Below the pieces are notes generated by a model. It had not been told where the DNA came from and did no database searches. It was given only the letters and a program-made list of their open reading frames with translations. Source: Macrosoma leucophasiata (Eukaryota; Arthropoda; Insecta; Lepidoptera; Hedylidae). From it: 64,000 nt of DNA. The stretch covers positions 21,373,501-21,437,500 of the forward strand of contig JAWQUS010000008.1 in the NCBI GenBank assembly GCA_036365455.1, read 5' to 3'. Of this stretch, positions 48,760 to 61,300 are shown piece after piece (the stretch's first letter is position 1; the number at the start of each line of letters is the position of its first letter). The position numbers and the translations under genes were made by a program.

Positions 48760-51104
48760 GTAAATCAGTTGTCGGGTGTAACTGGTTGTGTGGTTCTGTC
48801 TGTTTGTCCAGGTTCATAATGTATGTGCCACAGGTTATATTAGAACAGAAATTGTTGTTGGAACGGTTTTATATGTCTGTCAATAACTAGCTATTTTACC
48901 CAAATTGTTTTCTATAGTTAAATATGGGTCGGTTAAACCTGATCATTTTATATTGCGAAATCAGTAAGGTAAAACTACGGAACGATAGTGTTTTTAGTGA
49001 TTAATCCTCCATTTCTGAGACAAAAATTATAGTATAGATCAAAATTTTAATCTGTATTGTTCTATAAAAAAGGAGATGTAGAAATTACGTCTGGGAGTTT
49101 TGGCGCAAACCTTGAAAGAGGCGTGTGGTGCTCTTATTTTATTTCATTTTCTTCGTGTATTTTTAAGTTATATTAAATAGAGTTGGTGGCATTTTGTTTG
49201 ATATAGGCTTATAACAGTGCCCGTGTATAGTGAGATATAGTGAATAATAGTGCGAAAACACGTCCTTTCGGGTTGCCGCCAGAACTTCATTGTTAATGTT
49301 GTGGTAAAGTAGCCATCGCTTTACTTGAATTACCTACTGTGACTGACTGACGGACTGATAAATTGACTGACTGACTCTGACTTTTACGCTGCTTATTACG
49401 AATACGGAATATCGTTTTACTTGGCAATATGCGTTATAGCGATGCCATAATAATAATAAAAAAATCACGTCTGAAAGTACTTGTCCGGCTCCAAAATAGG
49501 GAAGAATAACTATTCATGACTATTTTTTTTCTTTTTTGAGACTTTTTCATAAATATTCATTGGTGTGAAAATAGAAAACACGACAGGATATCTAAGCATA
49601 CTATAATTTTTATTATGATGGTTACTGTTTTTTTTATTTGTATTCAGATCTTTTTATATTTAAGCTTAAAATGCATATGCGCAATTGGTGATTTTAAACA
49701 GACTTCTATCCAAACTGTGAATCTTTTTATCAGCGATCTATTACTTAACTGGACTTTATTTAGCCTTTCTGATATCTTTTCCTGTTCTATGGGCAATATT
49801 TCGTGTTTCTGTGTCTGTGATGTGTCTATATAAAATAATATTGTGGGTTTATAAAAGATGATACTTTAGCTTTAGAGTGATAAATCAACAAATTCAACAA
49901 GCATTTATAGTTATGCGATATTTTAGGCGAATAATACGATCCTTGTTGATTTCTTTTGCAAGCTTAGGTAGCGTAAGCGTGTGATAGGTAAGTATGTTTT
50001 GTTTTGTAAATAAATGGTACAGGCATTCAAAAAAACTTATCCCTTTAAGCACTGTTAACTGGAGTCCCTACTACAATCAATGTATGGCGTGTGAAACATT
50101 GCGAAATGTAATATTTATATTTATTTATAAATTCCGTATTAGTTCGACATATTGTTTCAATGTACTCGTCTGTATATCAAAATTTGCATGCTCCAATGTT
50201 CCATGCACGTACGGTATACATTTGGGTAACAGATTTATGGTACAAGGTATAAAATACAAGGTAATACCGAAATATAACAATCACTTGAATGTACTTGATA
50301 GATTAAAATACATTTTCATATTTTTAACCGACTCCAAAAAAAGGAGGCGGTTCTCAATCAGTCCGAATCTTTTTTCTTTTTTTTATGTTTGTTCATAGTA
50401 ATAAATATCATCATCAATCAATTTTGTTACCACTTATATCACAAGATTTAATAATACACTCGACGGAGTACAATATATACCATCGTCACTGCGATTAGTA
50501 TATATACACACCAAGCGTATAGATATCGATGATATCGATACCATCAATATATTCTTTATAACGTGAACAGTATCGATACTGTTGATACCTTAAATCGTTA
50601 TTTCCAATTCCTTGGTCGTATTATCAAGTTTCTAGCGATCGATAGTATCCAAATGTTGACTTTATCATGAGGTGAATCGATGTTAAGCGGTTTTATTAGA
50701 ATCGTTCCGTAGACTGTGGTCGATATAAGTTATATAGTCAAATATCCATCAATATACTAGTAGAGTATGTGTCTATTACCGAGGCATGTTGATAAGTAGC
50801 CAATTTAAAAGTCCTGTCCTAATCTCACAATCTTTTACATAGGCTTCTTATCAATATGCCTCTGTAATAGATTATATGCCTCGGTCATTTCCATAACCTT
50901 TTAAAGGATCGGAGCCGTAACGTAAGAATTGATACCTTTCTTCTACACGTTAGGGAACGTAGCCATACTACGTGACGCGTTCATATGGGAAAGAGGTCTT
51001 TAAAAATACCACGCTTGGTCACAGGAGCGGGGTCGCGGGGAGGCTCTGTGAACTTGGCATCCGACCTTGATTTTTTTTTTCTTTTTTTGGCTTAAATGAT
51101 AGAT
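48760..51104 (+). other. Start of the last visible intron
   Basis: Repeat pair member at 49378, a cluster of TATCGAT motifs at 50518-50590 and a MITE at 50770. No laminin-G or EGF exon found. Long minus/plus ORFs here (for example 49994-50398) show no known domain. Confidence 0.6.
50770..50872. repeat. Fold-back MITE
   Basis: ctattaccgaggcatgttga and its near inverse tcaatatgcctctgtaatag, with inner pairing taagtagcc / ggcttctta. Confidence 0.8.
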
Positions 51105-51339
51105 TAGGGTATGTAGTAGATAGTAGTGAACGTAATTTCGTTTGTAGTAGTACCAAAAAAAAAATAAAAAAATTTAAAAAAATGTCATCCCCCGACATGA
51201 AAAAAATAATTTTTTTTTGGCTGTTTCTAATAGGTATGCGTAAGTAGTTGTTTGTAGTAAAAGAATTTTCGTTTGTAGTTAAACAGTTTTTTTTTTACAA
51301 ATTTTTTTTTTTTTAGAGTTTTTAAAAAGCGTTTTCTTA
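51105..51339 (+). repeat. Degenerate satellite border
   Basis: Scattered pieces of the satellite (gtttgtagtaaaagaatttt, cgtttgtagttaaac) among long T and A runs; marks the decayed left edge of the array. Confidence 0.75.
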
Positions 51340-54300
51340 TTACTACAATCGCTAAATACGACAGAAGGCAGTCCGTAGAGGTTTGTAGTGAAAGAGTTTT
51401 CGTTTGTAGTAAGCCCGAAGTTGTAAAAAAGTGACCTGATTATGTAAATCTGGTATGGGAGGTATGTTGACTGAACTACTTATGTATGACGGACTTGTCG
51501 ATTACTACAAACGTCTAAAATGATAGAAGGAGGTCCCTAGAGGTTTGTAGTGAAAGAATTTTCGTTTGTAGTAAGCTCGAAGTTGTAAAAAAAGTGACCT
51601 GATTATGAAAATCCGGTATGGGAGGTATGTCGACGGTATAACTTACGGTTGATGTACTTGACGACTACAACAAACGTCTGAAATGATAGAGGAAGGTCCG
51701 TAGAGGTTTGTAGTGAAAGAATTTTCGTTTGTAGTAAGCTCGAAGTTGTAAAAAAAGTAACGTGATTATGTAAATCCGGTATGGGAGGTATGTTGACCGA
51801 ACTGCTTATGTTTGATGGACTTGGCGATTACTACAAACGTCGAAAATGATAGAGGGAGGTCCCTAGAGGTTTGTAGTGAAAGAATTTTCGTTTGTAGTAA
51901 GCTCGAAGTTGTAAAAAAAGTGACGTGATTATGTAAATCTGGTATGGGAGGTATGTTGACTGAACTGCTTATGTTTGATGGACTTGGCGATTACTACAAA
52001 CGTCGAAAATGATAGAGGGAGGTCCCTAGAGGTTTGTAGTGAAAGAATTTTCGTTTGTAGTAAGCTCGAAGTTGTAAAAAAAGTAACCTGATTATGTAAA
52101 TCTGGTATGGGAGGTATGTTGACGGAACTACTTATGTTTGACGGACTTGGCGATTACTACAAACGTCTGAAATGATAGAGGGAGGTCCGTAGAGGTTTGT
52201 AGTGAAAGAATTTTCGTTTGTAGTAAGCTCAAAGTTGTAAAAAAAGTGACCTGATTATTAAAAATCCGATATGGGAGGTATGTCGACAGAATAATTTACG
52301 GTTGATGGACTTGTCGACTACTACAAACGTCTGAAATGATAGAGGGAGGTGCGTAGAGGTTTGTAGTGAAAGAATTTTCGTTTGTAGTAAGCTCGAAGTT
52401 GTAAAAAAAGTGACGTGATTATGTAAATCTGGTATGGGAGGTATGTTGACTGAACTACTTTTGTTTGACGGACTTGTCGATTACTACAAACGTCTAATAT
52501 GATAGAAGGAAGTCCCTAGAGGTTTGTAGTGAAAGAATTTTCGTTTGTAGTAAGCTCGAAGTTGTAAAAAAAGTGACCTGATTATGTAAATCTGGTATGG
52601 GAGGTATGTCGACGCAATAACTTACGGTTGATGGACTTGTCGACTACTACAAACGTCTGAAATGATGAAGGGAGGTGCGTAGAGGTTTGTAGTGAAAAAA
52701 ATTTTCGTTTGTAGTAAGCTCGAAGTTGTAAAAAAAGTAACCTGATTATGTAAATCTGGTATGGGAGGTATGTTGACTGAACTGCTCATGTTTGATGGAC
52801 TTGGCGATTACTACAAACGTCTGAAATGATAGAGGCAGGTTCATAGAGGTTTGTAGTGAAAGAATTTTTGTTTGTAGTAAGCTCGAAGTTGTAAAAAAAG
52901 TGACCTGATTATGTAAATCTGGTATGGGAGGTATGTTGACTGAACTACTTATGTTTGACGGACTTGTCGATTACTACAAACGTCCAAAATGATAGAAGGA
53001 GGTCCCTAGAGGTTTGTAGTGAAAGAATTTTCGTTTGTAGTAAGCTCGAAGTTGTAAAAAAAGGGACGTGATTATGTAAATCTGGTATGGGAGGTATGTT
53101 GACTGAACTACTTATGTTTGACGGACTTGTCGATTACTACAAACGTCTAAAATGATAGAGGGAGGTGCGTAGAGGTTTGTAGTGAAAGAATTTTCGTTTG
53201 TAGTAAGCTCGAAGTTGTAAAAAAAGGGACGTGATTATGTATATCTGGTATGGGAGGTATGTTGACTGAACTGCTCATGTTTGATGGACTTGGCGATTAC
53301 TACAAACGTCTGAAATGATAGAGGCAGGTTCATAGAGGTTTGTAGTGAAAGAATTTTTGTTTGTAGTAAGCTCGAAGTTGTAAAAAAAGTGACCTGATTA
53401 TGTAAATCTGGTATGGGAGGTATGTTGACTGAACTACTTATGTTTGACGGACTTGTCGATTAGTACAAACGTCTAAACTGATAGAGGGAGGTCCCTAGAG
53501 GTTTGTAGTGAAAGAATTTTCGTGTGTAGTAAGCTCGAAGTTGTAAAAAAGGTGACCTGATTATGAAAATCCGATATAGGAGGTATGTCGACGGAATAAT
53601 TTACGGTTGATGGACTTGTCGACTACTACAAACGTCTGAAATGATAGAGGGAGGTCCGTAGAGGTTTGTAGTGAAAGAATTTTCGTTTGTAGTAAGCTCG
53701 AAGTTGTAAAAAAAGTGACGTGATTATGTAAACCTGGTATGGGAGGTATGTTGACTGAACTGCTTATGTTTGATGGACTTGGCGATTACTACAAACGTCG
53801 AAAATGATAGAGGGAGGTGCGTAGAGGTTTGTAGTGAAAGAATTTTCGTTTGTAGTAAGCTCGAAGTTGTAAAAAAAGGGACGTGATTATGTAAATCTGG
53901 TATGGGAGGTATGTTGACTGAACTACTTATGTTTGACGGACTTGTCGATTACTACAAACGTCTAAAATGATAGAGGGAGGTGCGTAGAGGTTTGTAGTGA
54001 AAGAATTTTCGTTTGTAGTAAGCTCGAAGTTGTAAAAAAAGTGACCTGATTATGAAAATCCGGTATGGGAGGTATGTCGACGGTATAAGTTACGGTTGAT
54101 GTACTTGACGACTACTACAAACGTCTAAAATGATAGAAGGAGGTCCCTAGAGGTTTGTAGTGAAAGAATTTTCGTTTGTAGTAAGCTCGAAGTTGTAAAA
54201 GAAGTAACCTGATTATGTACATCTGGTATGGGAGGTATGTCGACGCAATAACTTACGGTTGATGGACTTGTCGACTACTACAAACGTCTGAAATGATAGA

Positions 54301-57000
54301 GGGAGGTGCGTAGAGGTTTGTAGTGAAAGAATTTTCGTTTGTAGTAAGCTCGAAGTTGTAAAAAAAGTAACCTGATTATGTAAATCTGGTATGGGAGGTA
54401 TGTTGACTGAACTGCTCATGTTTGATGGACTTGGCGATTACTACAAACGTCTGAAATGATAGAGGGAGGTGCGTAGAGGTTTGTAGTGAAAGAATTTTCG
54501 TTTGTAGTAAGCTCGAAGTTGTAAAAAAAGTGACCTGATTATCAAAATCCGATATGGGAGGTATGTCGACGGAATAATTTACGGTTGATGGACTTGTCGA
54601 CTACTACAAACTTCTGAAATGATAGAGGGAGGTGCGTAGAGGTTTGTAGTGAAAGAATTTTCGTTTGTAGTAAGCTCGAAGTTGTAAAAAAAGTGACCTG
54701 ATTATCAAAATCCGGTATGGGAGGTATGTCGACGGAATAATTTACGGTTGATGGACTTGTCGACTACTACAAACGTCTGAAATGATAGAGGGAGGTGCGT
54801 AGAGGTTTGTATTGAAAGAATTTTCGTTTGTAGTAACCTCGAAGTTGTAAAAAAAGTGACCTGATTATGAAAATCCGGTATGGGAGGTATGTCGACGGTA
54901 TAACTTACGGTTGATGTACTTGACGACTACAACAAACGTCTGAAATGATAGAGGAAGGTCCGTAGAGGTTTGTAGTGAAAGAATTTTCGTTTGTAGTAAG
55001 CTCGAAGTTGTAAAAAAAGTGACCTGATTATGTAAATCTGGTATGGGAGGTATGTTGACTGAACTACTTATGTTTGACGGACTTGGCGATTACTACAAAC
55101 GTCTGAAATGATAGAGGGAGGTCCGTAGAGGTTTGTAGTGAAAGAATTTTCGTTTGTAGTAAGCTCGAAGTTGTAAAAAAAGTGACGTGATTATGTAAAT
55201 CTGGTATGGGAGGTATGTTGACTGAACTGCTTATGTTTGATGGACTTGGCGATTACTACAAACGTCGAAAATGATAGAGGGAGGTGCGTAGAGGTTTGTA
55301 GTGAAAGAATTTTCGTTTGTAGTGAGCTCGAAGTTGTAAAAAAAGTGACCTGATTATGAAAATCCGGTATGGGAGGTATGTCGACGGTATAAGTTACGGT
55401 TGATGTACTTGACGACTACTACAAACGTCTAAAATGATAGAAGGAGGTTCCTAGAGGTTTGTAGTGAAAGAATTTTCGTTTGTAGTAAGCTCGAAGTTGT
55501 AAAAAAGTGACCTGATTATGTAAATCTGGTATGGGAGGTATGTTGACTGAACTACTTATGTTTGACGGACTTGGCGATTACTACAAACGTCTAAAATGAT
55601 AGAGGGAGGTGCGTAGAGGTTTGTAGTGAAAGAATTTTCGTTTGTAGTAAGCTCGAAGTTGTAAAAAAAGTGACCTGATTATGTAAATCTGGTATGGGAG
55701 GTATGTTGACTGAACTGCTTATGTTTGATGGACTTGGCGATTACTACAAACGTCTGAAATGATAAAGAGAGTTGCGTAGAGGTTTGTAGTGAAATAATTT
55801 TCGTTTGTAGTAAGCTCGAAGTTGTAAAAAAAGTGACCTGATTATGAAAATCCGGTATGGGAGGTATGTCGACGGTATAACTTACGATTGATGTACTTGA
55901 CGACTACTACAAACGTCTGAAATGATAGAGGGAGGTGCGTAGAGGTTTGTAGTGAAAGAATTTTCGTTTGTAGTAAGCTCGAAGTTGTAAAAGAAGTAAC
56001 CTGATTATGTAAATCTGGTATGGGAGGTATGTCGACGCAATAACTTACGGTTGATGGACTTGTCGACTACTACAAACGTCTGAAATGATAGAGGGAGGTG
56101 CGTAGAGGTTTGTAGTGAAAGAATTTTCGTTTGTAGTAAGCTCGAAGTTGTAAAAAAAGTAACCTGATTATGTAAATCTGGTATGGGAGGTATGTTGACT
56201 GAACTGCTCATGTTTGATGGACTTGGCGATTACTACAAACGTCTGAAATGATAGAGAGAGGTGCGTAGAGGTTTGTAGTGAAAGAATTTTCTTTTGTAGT
56301 AAGCTCGAAGTTGTAAAAAAAGTGACCTGATTATGAAAATCCGATATGGGAGGTATGTCGACGGAATAATTTACGGTTGATGGACTTGTCGACTACTACA
56401 AACGTCTGAAATGATAGAGGGAGGTCCCTAGAGGTTTGTAGTGAAAGAGTTTTCGTTTGTAGTAGGCTCAAAGTTGTAAAAAAGTGACCTGATTATGTAA
56501 ATCTGGTATGGGAGGTATGTTGACTGAACTGCTTATGTTTGATGGACTTGGCGATTACTACAAACGTCTGAAATGATAGAGGGAGGTGCGTAGAGGTTTG
56601 TAGTGAAAGAATTTTCGTTAGTAGTAAGCTCGAAGTTGTAAAAAAAGTGACCTGATTATGTAAATTTGAATATTGAATAGTTGAATATTAGTTGATATAT
56701 TGAATATTTGATAGAATAACTTACGGTTGATGGACTTGTCGACTACTACCAACGTCTGAAATGATAGAGGGAGGTCTGTAGTTGTTTGTAGTGAAAGAAT
56801 TTTCGTTTGTAGTAAGTTCGAAGTTGAAAAAAAAGTGACCTGATTATGAAAATCTTGTATGAGAGGTATGTTGACTGAACTACTTATGTTTGATGGACAT
56901 GGCGATTACTACAAATGTCTAAAATGATGAACGGAGGACCGTAGAGGTTTGTAGTGAAAGAATTTTCGTTTGTAGTAAGCTCGAAGTTGTAAAAAAAGTG
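51340..57000 (+). repeat. 163-bp satellite array, left arm (~35 units)
   Basis: Unit starts (gtttgtagtgaaagaatttt) recur every 162-164 bp. Two main unit classes differ in the middle third: gttgactgaactacttatgt versus gtcgacggtataacttacgg, with subclasses. Near-identical higher-order segments occur 1,792 bp (11 units) apart (54213 and 56005). One unit at 56665-56735 carries an AT-rich replacement. No gene inside. Confidence 0.97.
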
Positions 57001-57662
57001 AGTTAACCAACCAAATGTATTTGAAACCAAAAGTTTTAAACATATAAAATAGGTGTTTGAGGTTTATTGGTAACAGATAGGTGCAGTTACTTATATTTAC
57101 TTACCTGTTTACACCCCCTTGCCAGGTACCTAGTCATGAACATTAATACTAAGGCAATACCTTACAGACGTATTTTATATGTCTTAAACTTTAAGTTTCA
57201 AACACATTTAATTGGAAATTAACAAATAGAAGAATTTTTTTTTCTTTATAATTATACCTATGAACATAATTATATAGGCAATACTAGCAAGACGTGTCCG
57301 TTCATGTATGAAATGTGTTAAAAAAAAATGGTTAATTCGGTAAACAGATAGGTGAAGGTCGACCTAGGTTCGGCTCATAGACTATTCCGATTGTCGGTGA
57401 GTCGGTGAGTAGTGTGCGTTGACGCATACATTTCCGAACGTTCCATTTTTCACCGATTATCGGTCGGGATATACCGATTTTATTTTTCACCGACTTTTTG
57501 TAGGACGTGGGCGTTGCACTATGGCTATTAGTACATTCTATTTTCCTCCTAATACCTGTGTAGTTTGTACTTTAAAAGTATACTTAAATGGCGCACGTGA
57601 TATCTCGTACTGAACTTGTCTTGTTGTGTAAAATATGCGAAATTTCGTAAATGTGGAAATTA

Positions 57663-57757
57663 GTGGTAGAGCTCGCTCAGCACCACCGCATTACATTTAC
57701 CTGTTGTTCAAAGATAGTGGAAATGTACGGTGGTAGAGCTTTAATGATAGAGCTCGA
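57663..57757 (+). repeat. Element A fragments in the palindrome spacer
   Basis: Two short pieces (agtggtagagctcgctcagc, caccaccgcattac, then cggtggtagagctttaatga). They lie at the geometric centre of the satellite palindrome. Confidence 0.5.
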
Positions 57758-57835
57758 AGGAATGCAAATATTAATATCAAAATAAATTTGGGTCGGTATG
57801 TAAGGTGATGGATAGCCTTTAATGAAGGTTATAAA

Positions 57836-58217
57836 TTTTGTGGTTTCTTGGGAAAGCGATTAAGAAAATAACAGCCATTTTCAGATCCAATATGGAGGAG
57901 AGATTTTGTTTCAAATTATGATATGGGTGTCTATATTCGAGGTTTTTTGAGGCGTTGATTACGAAAATAATATCTTTTATCAGATACAAGATGGCGGACA
58001 TAATTACTTTTCCAAATTAAGATATGACTGTCAATTTCGTGGTTTCTTGGTGTGCTGATTACGAAAATAGCATCTGTTTTCAGAACCAAAATAGCGGACC
58101 GATTGTTTTTTTTTTTCAAAATATGATATAGGCGTCAATTTTGAGATTTCTTGGGGAGCTGATTACGAAAATGACATCTTTTTGAGATCCAAGTTGGCGG
58201 ACATAATTATTTTCCAA
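57836..58217 (+). repeat. ~100-bp tandem repeat, ~3.8 units
   Basis: Starts ggtttcttgggaaagcgatt, recurring at about 57941, 58041 and 58144 with shared tgattacgaaaat and gatggcggacataatta-type strings. Confidence 0.85.
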
Positions 58218-58234
58218 AAACAACAAATCGGGCA

Positions 58235-58310
58235 GGACTTCAGTAGCTCAGTTGGAAGAGCGGCTGGACTAGATTCCCTGAAGGCCGCGAGTTCGAGTCT
58301 CGCCTGAAGT
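58235..58310 (+). tRNA. tRNA-like segment (pseudogene or SINE head)
   Basis: Acceptor stem acttcag/ctgaagt, perfect box A tagctcagttgg, D stem gctc/gagc, T arm gagttcgagtctc. The anticodon stem pairs poorly (ctggactagattccctg), so no amino acid is assigned. Same unit and flanks as 39363-39437 minus. Ends 35 bp from the right satellite arm. Confidence 0.5.
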
Positions 58311-58344
58311 AAATTTTACTTTCCATTTTTCTTTTAATAAAACA

Positions 58345-61300
58345 GATTTACACAATCAGGTCAGTTTTTTTACAACTTCGAGCTTACTACAAACGAAAAT
58401 TCTTTCACTACAAACCACTACAGACCTCCCTCTATCAGTTTAGACGTTTGTAGTAATCGACAAGTCCGTCAAACGTATTATAAGTAGTTCCGTCAACATA
58501 CCTCTCATACCAGATTTACATAATCAAGTTACTTTCTTTACAACTTCGAGCTTACTACAAACGAAAATTCTTTCACTACAAACCTCTACGGACCTTCCTC
58601 TATCATTTCAGACGTTTGTAGTAGTCGTCAAGTACATCAACCGTAACTTATACCGTCGACATACCTCCCATACCGGATTTTCATAATCAGGTCACTTTTT
58701 TACAACTTTGAGCTTACTACAAACGAAAATTCTTTCACTACAAACCTCTACGCACCTCCCTCTATCATTTCAGACGTTTGTAGTAGTCGACAAGTCCATC
58801 AACCGTAAGTTATTCCGTCGACATACCTCCCATACCAGATTTACATAATCAGGTTACTTTTTTACAACTTCGAGCTTACTACAAACGAAAATTCTTTAAC
58901 TACAGACCTCTAGGGACCTCCCTCTATCAGTTAAGACGTTTGTAGTAATCGACAAGTCCGTCAAACATAAGTAGTTCAGTCAACATACCTCCCATACCAG
59001 ATTTACATAATCAGGTCACTTTTTTTACAACTTCGAGCTTACTACAAACAAAAATTATTTCACTACAAACCTCTATGAACCTGCCTCTATCATTTCAGAC
59101 GTTTGTAGTAATCGCCAAGTCCATCAAACATGAGCAGTTCAGTCAACATACCTCCCATACCAGATTTACATAATCAGGTTACTTTTTTTACAACTTCGAG
59201 CTTACTACAAACGAAAATTTTTTTCACTACAAACCTCTACGCACCTCCCTTCATCATTTCAGACGTTTGTAGTAGTCGACAAGTCCATCAACCGTAAGTT
59301 ATTGCGTCGACATACCTCCCATACCAGATTTACATAATCAGGTCACTTTTTTTACAACTTCGAGCTTACTACAAACGAAAATTCTTTCACTACAAACCTC
59401 TAGGGACCTCCTTCTATCATTTTGGACGTTTGTAGTAATCGACAAGTCCGTCAAACATAAGTAGTTCAGTCAACATACCTCCCATACCAGATTTACATAA
59501 TCAGGTCACTTTTTTTACAACTTCGAGCTTACTACAAACAAAAATTCTTTCTTTACAAACCTCTATGAACCTGCCTCTATCATTTCAGACGTTTGTAGTA
59601 ATCGCCAAGTCCATCAAACATGAGCAGTTCAGTCAACATACCTCCCATACCAGATTTACATAATCACGTCACTTTTTTTACAACTTCGAGCTTACTAAAA
59701 ACGAAAATTCTTTCAATACAAACCTCTACGCACCTCCCTCTATCATTTTCGACGTTTGTAGTAGTCGTCAAGTACATCAACCGTAAGTTTTACCGTCGAC
59801 ATACCTCCCATACCGGATTTTCATAATCAGGTCACTTTTTTTACAACTTCGAGCTTACTACAAACGAAAATTCTTTCACTACAAACCTCTAGGGACCTCC
59901 TTCTATCATTTTAGACGTTTGTAGTAATCGACAAGTCCGTCAAACATAAGTAGTTCAGTCAACATACCTCCCATACCAGATTTACATAATCACGTCACTT
60001 TTTTTACAACTTCGAGCTTACTACAAACGAAAATTCTTTCACTACAAACCTCTACGCACCTCCCTCTATCATTTCAGACGTTTGTAGTAGTCGACAAGTC
60101 CATCAACCGTAAATTATTCTGTCGACATACCTCCCATATCGGATTTTTAATAATCAGGTCACTTTTTTTACAACTTTGAGCTTACTACAAACGAAAATTC
60201 TTTCACTACAAACCTCTACGGACCTCCCTCTATCATTTCAGACGTTTGTAGTAATCGCCAAGTCCGTCAAACATAAGTAGTTCCGTCAATATACCTCCCA
60301 TACCAGATTTACATAATCAGGTTACTTTTTTTACAACTTCGAGCTTACTACAAACGAAAATTCTTTCACTACAAACCTCTAGGAACCTCCTTCTATCATT
60401 TTAGACGTTTGTAGTAGTCGTCAAGTACATCAACCGTAACTTATACCGTCGACATACCTCCCATACCGGATTTTCATAATCAGGTCACTTTTTTTACAAC
60501 TTCGAGCTTACTACAAACGAAAATTCTTTCACTACAAACCTCTAGGGACTTCCCTCTATCATTTTCGACGTTTGTAGTAATCGCCAAGTCCATCAAACAT
60601 AAGCAGTTCAGTCAACATACCTCCCATACCAGATTTACATAATCACGTCACTTTTTTTACAACTTCGAGCTTACTACAAACGAAAATTCTTTCACTACAA
60701 ACCTCTACGCACCTCCCTCTATCATTTCAGACGTTTGTAGTAGTCGACAAGTCCATCAACCGTAAATTATTCCGTCGACATACCTCCCATATCGGATTTT
60801 CATAATCAGGTCACTTTTTTTACAACTTCGAGCTTACTACAAACGAAAATTCTTTCACTACAAACCTCTACGCACCTCCCTCTATCATTTTAGACGTTTG
60901 TAGTAATCGACAAGTCCGTCAAACATAAGTAGTTCAGTCAACATACCTCCCATACCAGATTTACATAATCACGTCCCTTTTTTTACAACTTCGAGCTTAC
61001 TACAAACGAAAATTCTTTCATTTCAAACCTCTAGGGACCTCCCTCTATCATTTTCGACGTTTGTAGTAATCGCCAAGTCCATCAAACATAAGCAGTTCAG
61101 TCAACATACCTCCCATACCGGATTTTCATAATCAGGTCACTTTTTTTACAACTTCGAGCTTACTACAAACGAAAATTCTTTCACTACAAACCTCTACGGA
61201 CCTTCCTCTATCATTTCAGACGTTTGTAGTAATCGACAAGTCCGTCAAACATAAGTAGTTCAGTCAACATACCTCCCATACCAGATTTACATAATCAGGT

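Larger units (their letters stand above)
57001..58344. other. Non-palindromic spacer between satellite arms
   Basis: Holds a repeat shared with 31156-31545 (57055-57180), unassigned sequence, element A fragments, a ~100-bp tandem repeat and a tRNA-like unit. The left half is not the inverse of the right half. Confidence 0.85.

Noticed and set aside
49994..50398. 134-residue ORF
   Set aside because: No domain, no splice context, composition like the AT-rich surroundings.
58235..58310. Functional tRNA gene
   Set aside because: Poor anticodon stem, uncertain anticodon, and a second copy with the same flanks inside another repeat; kept as tRNA-like only.
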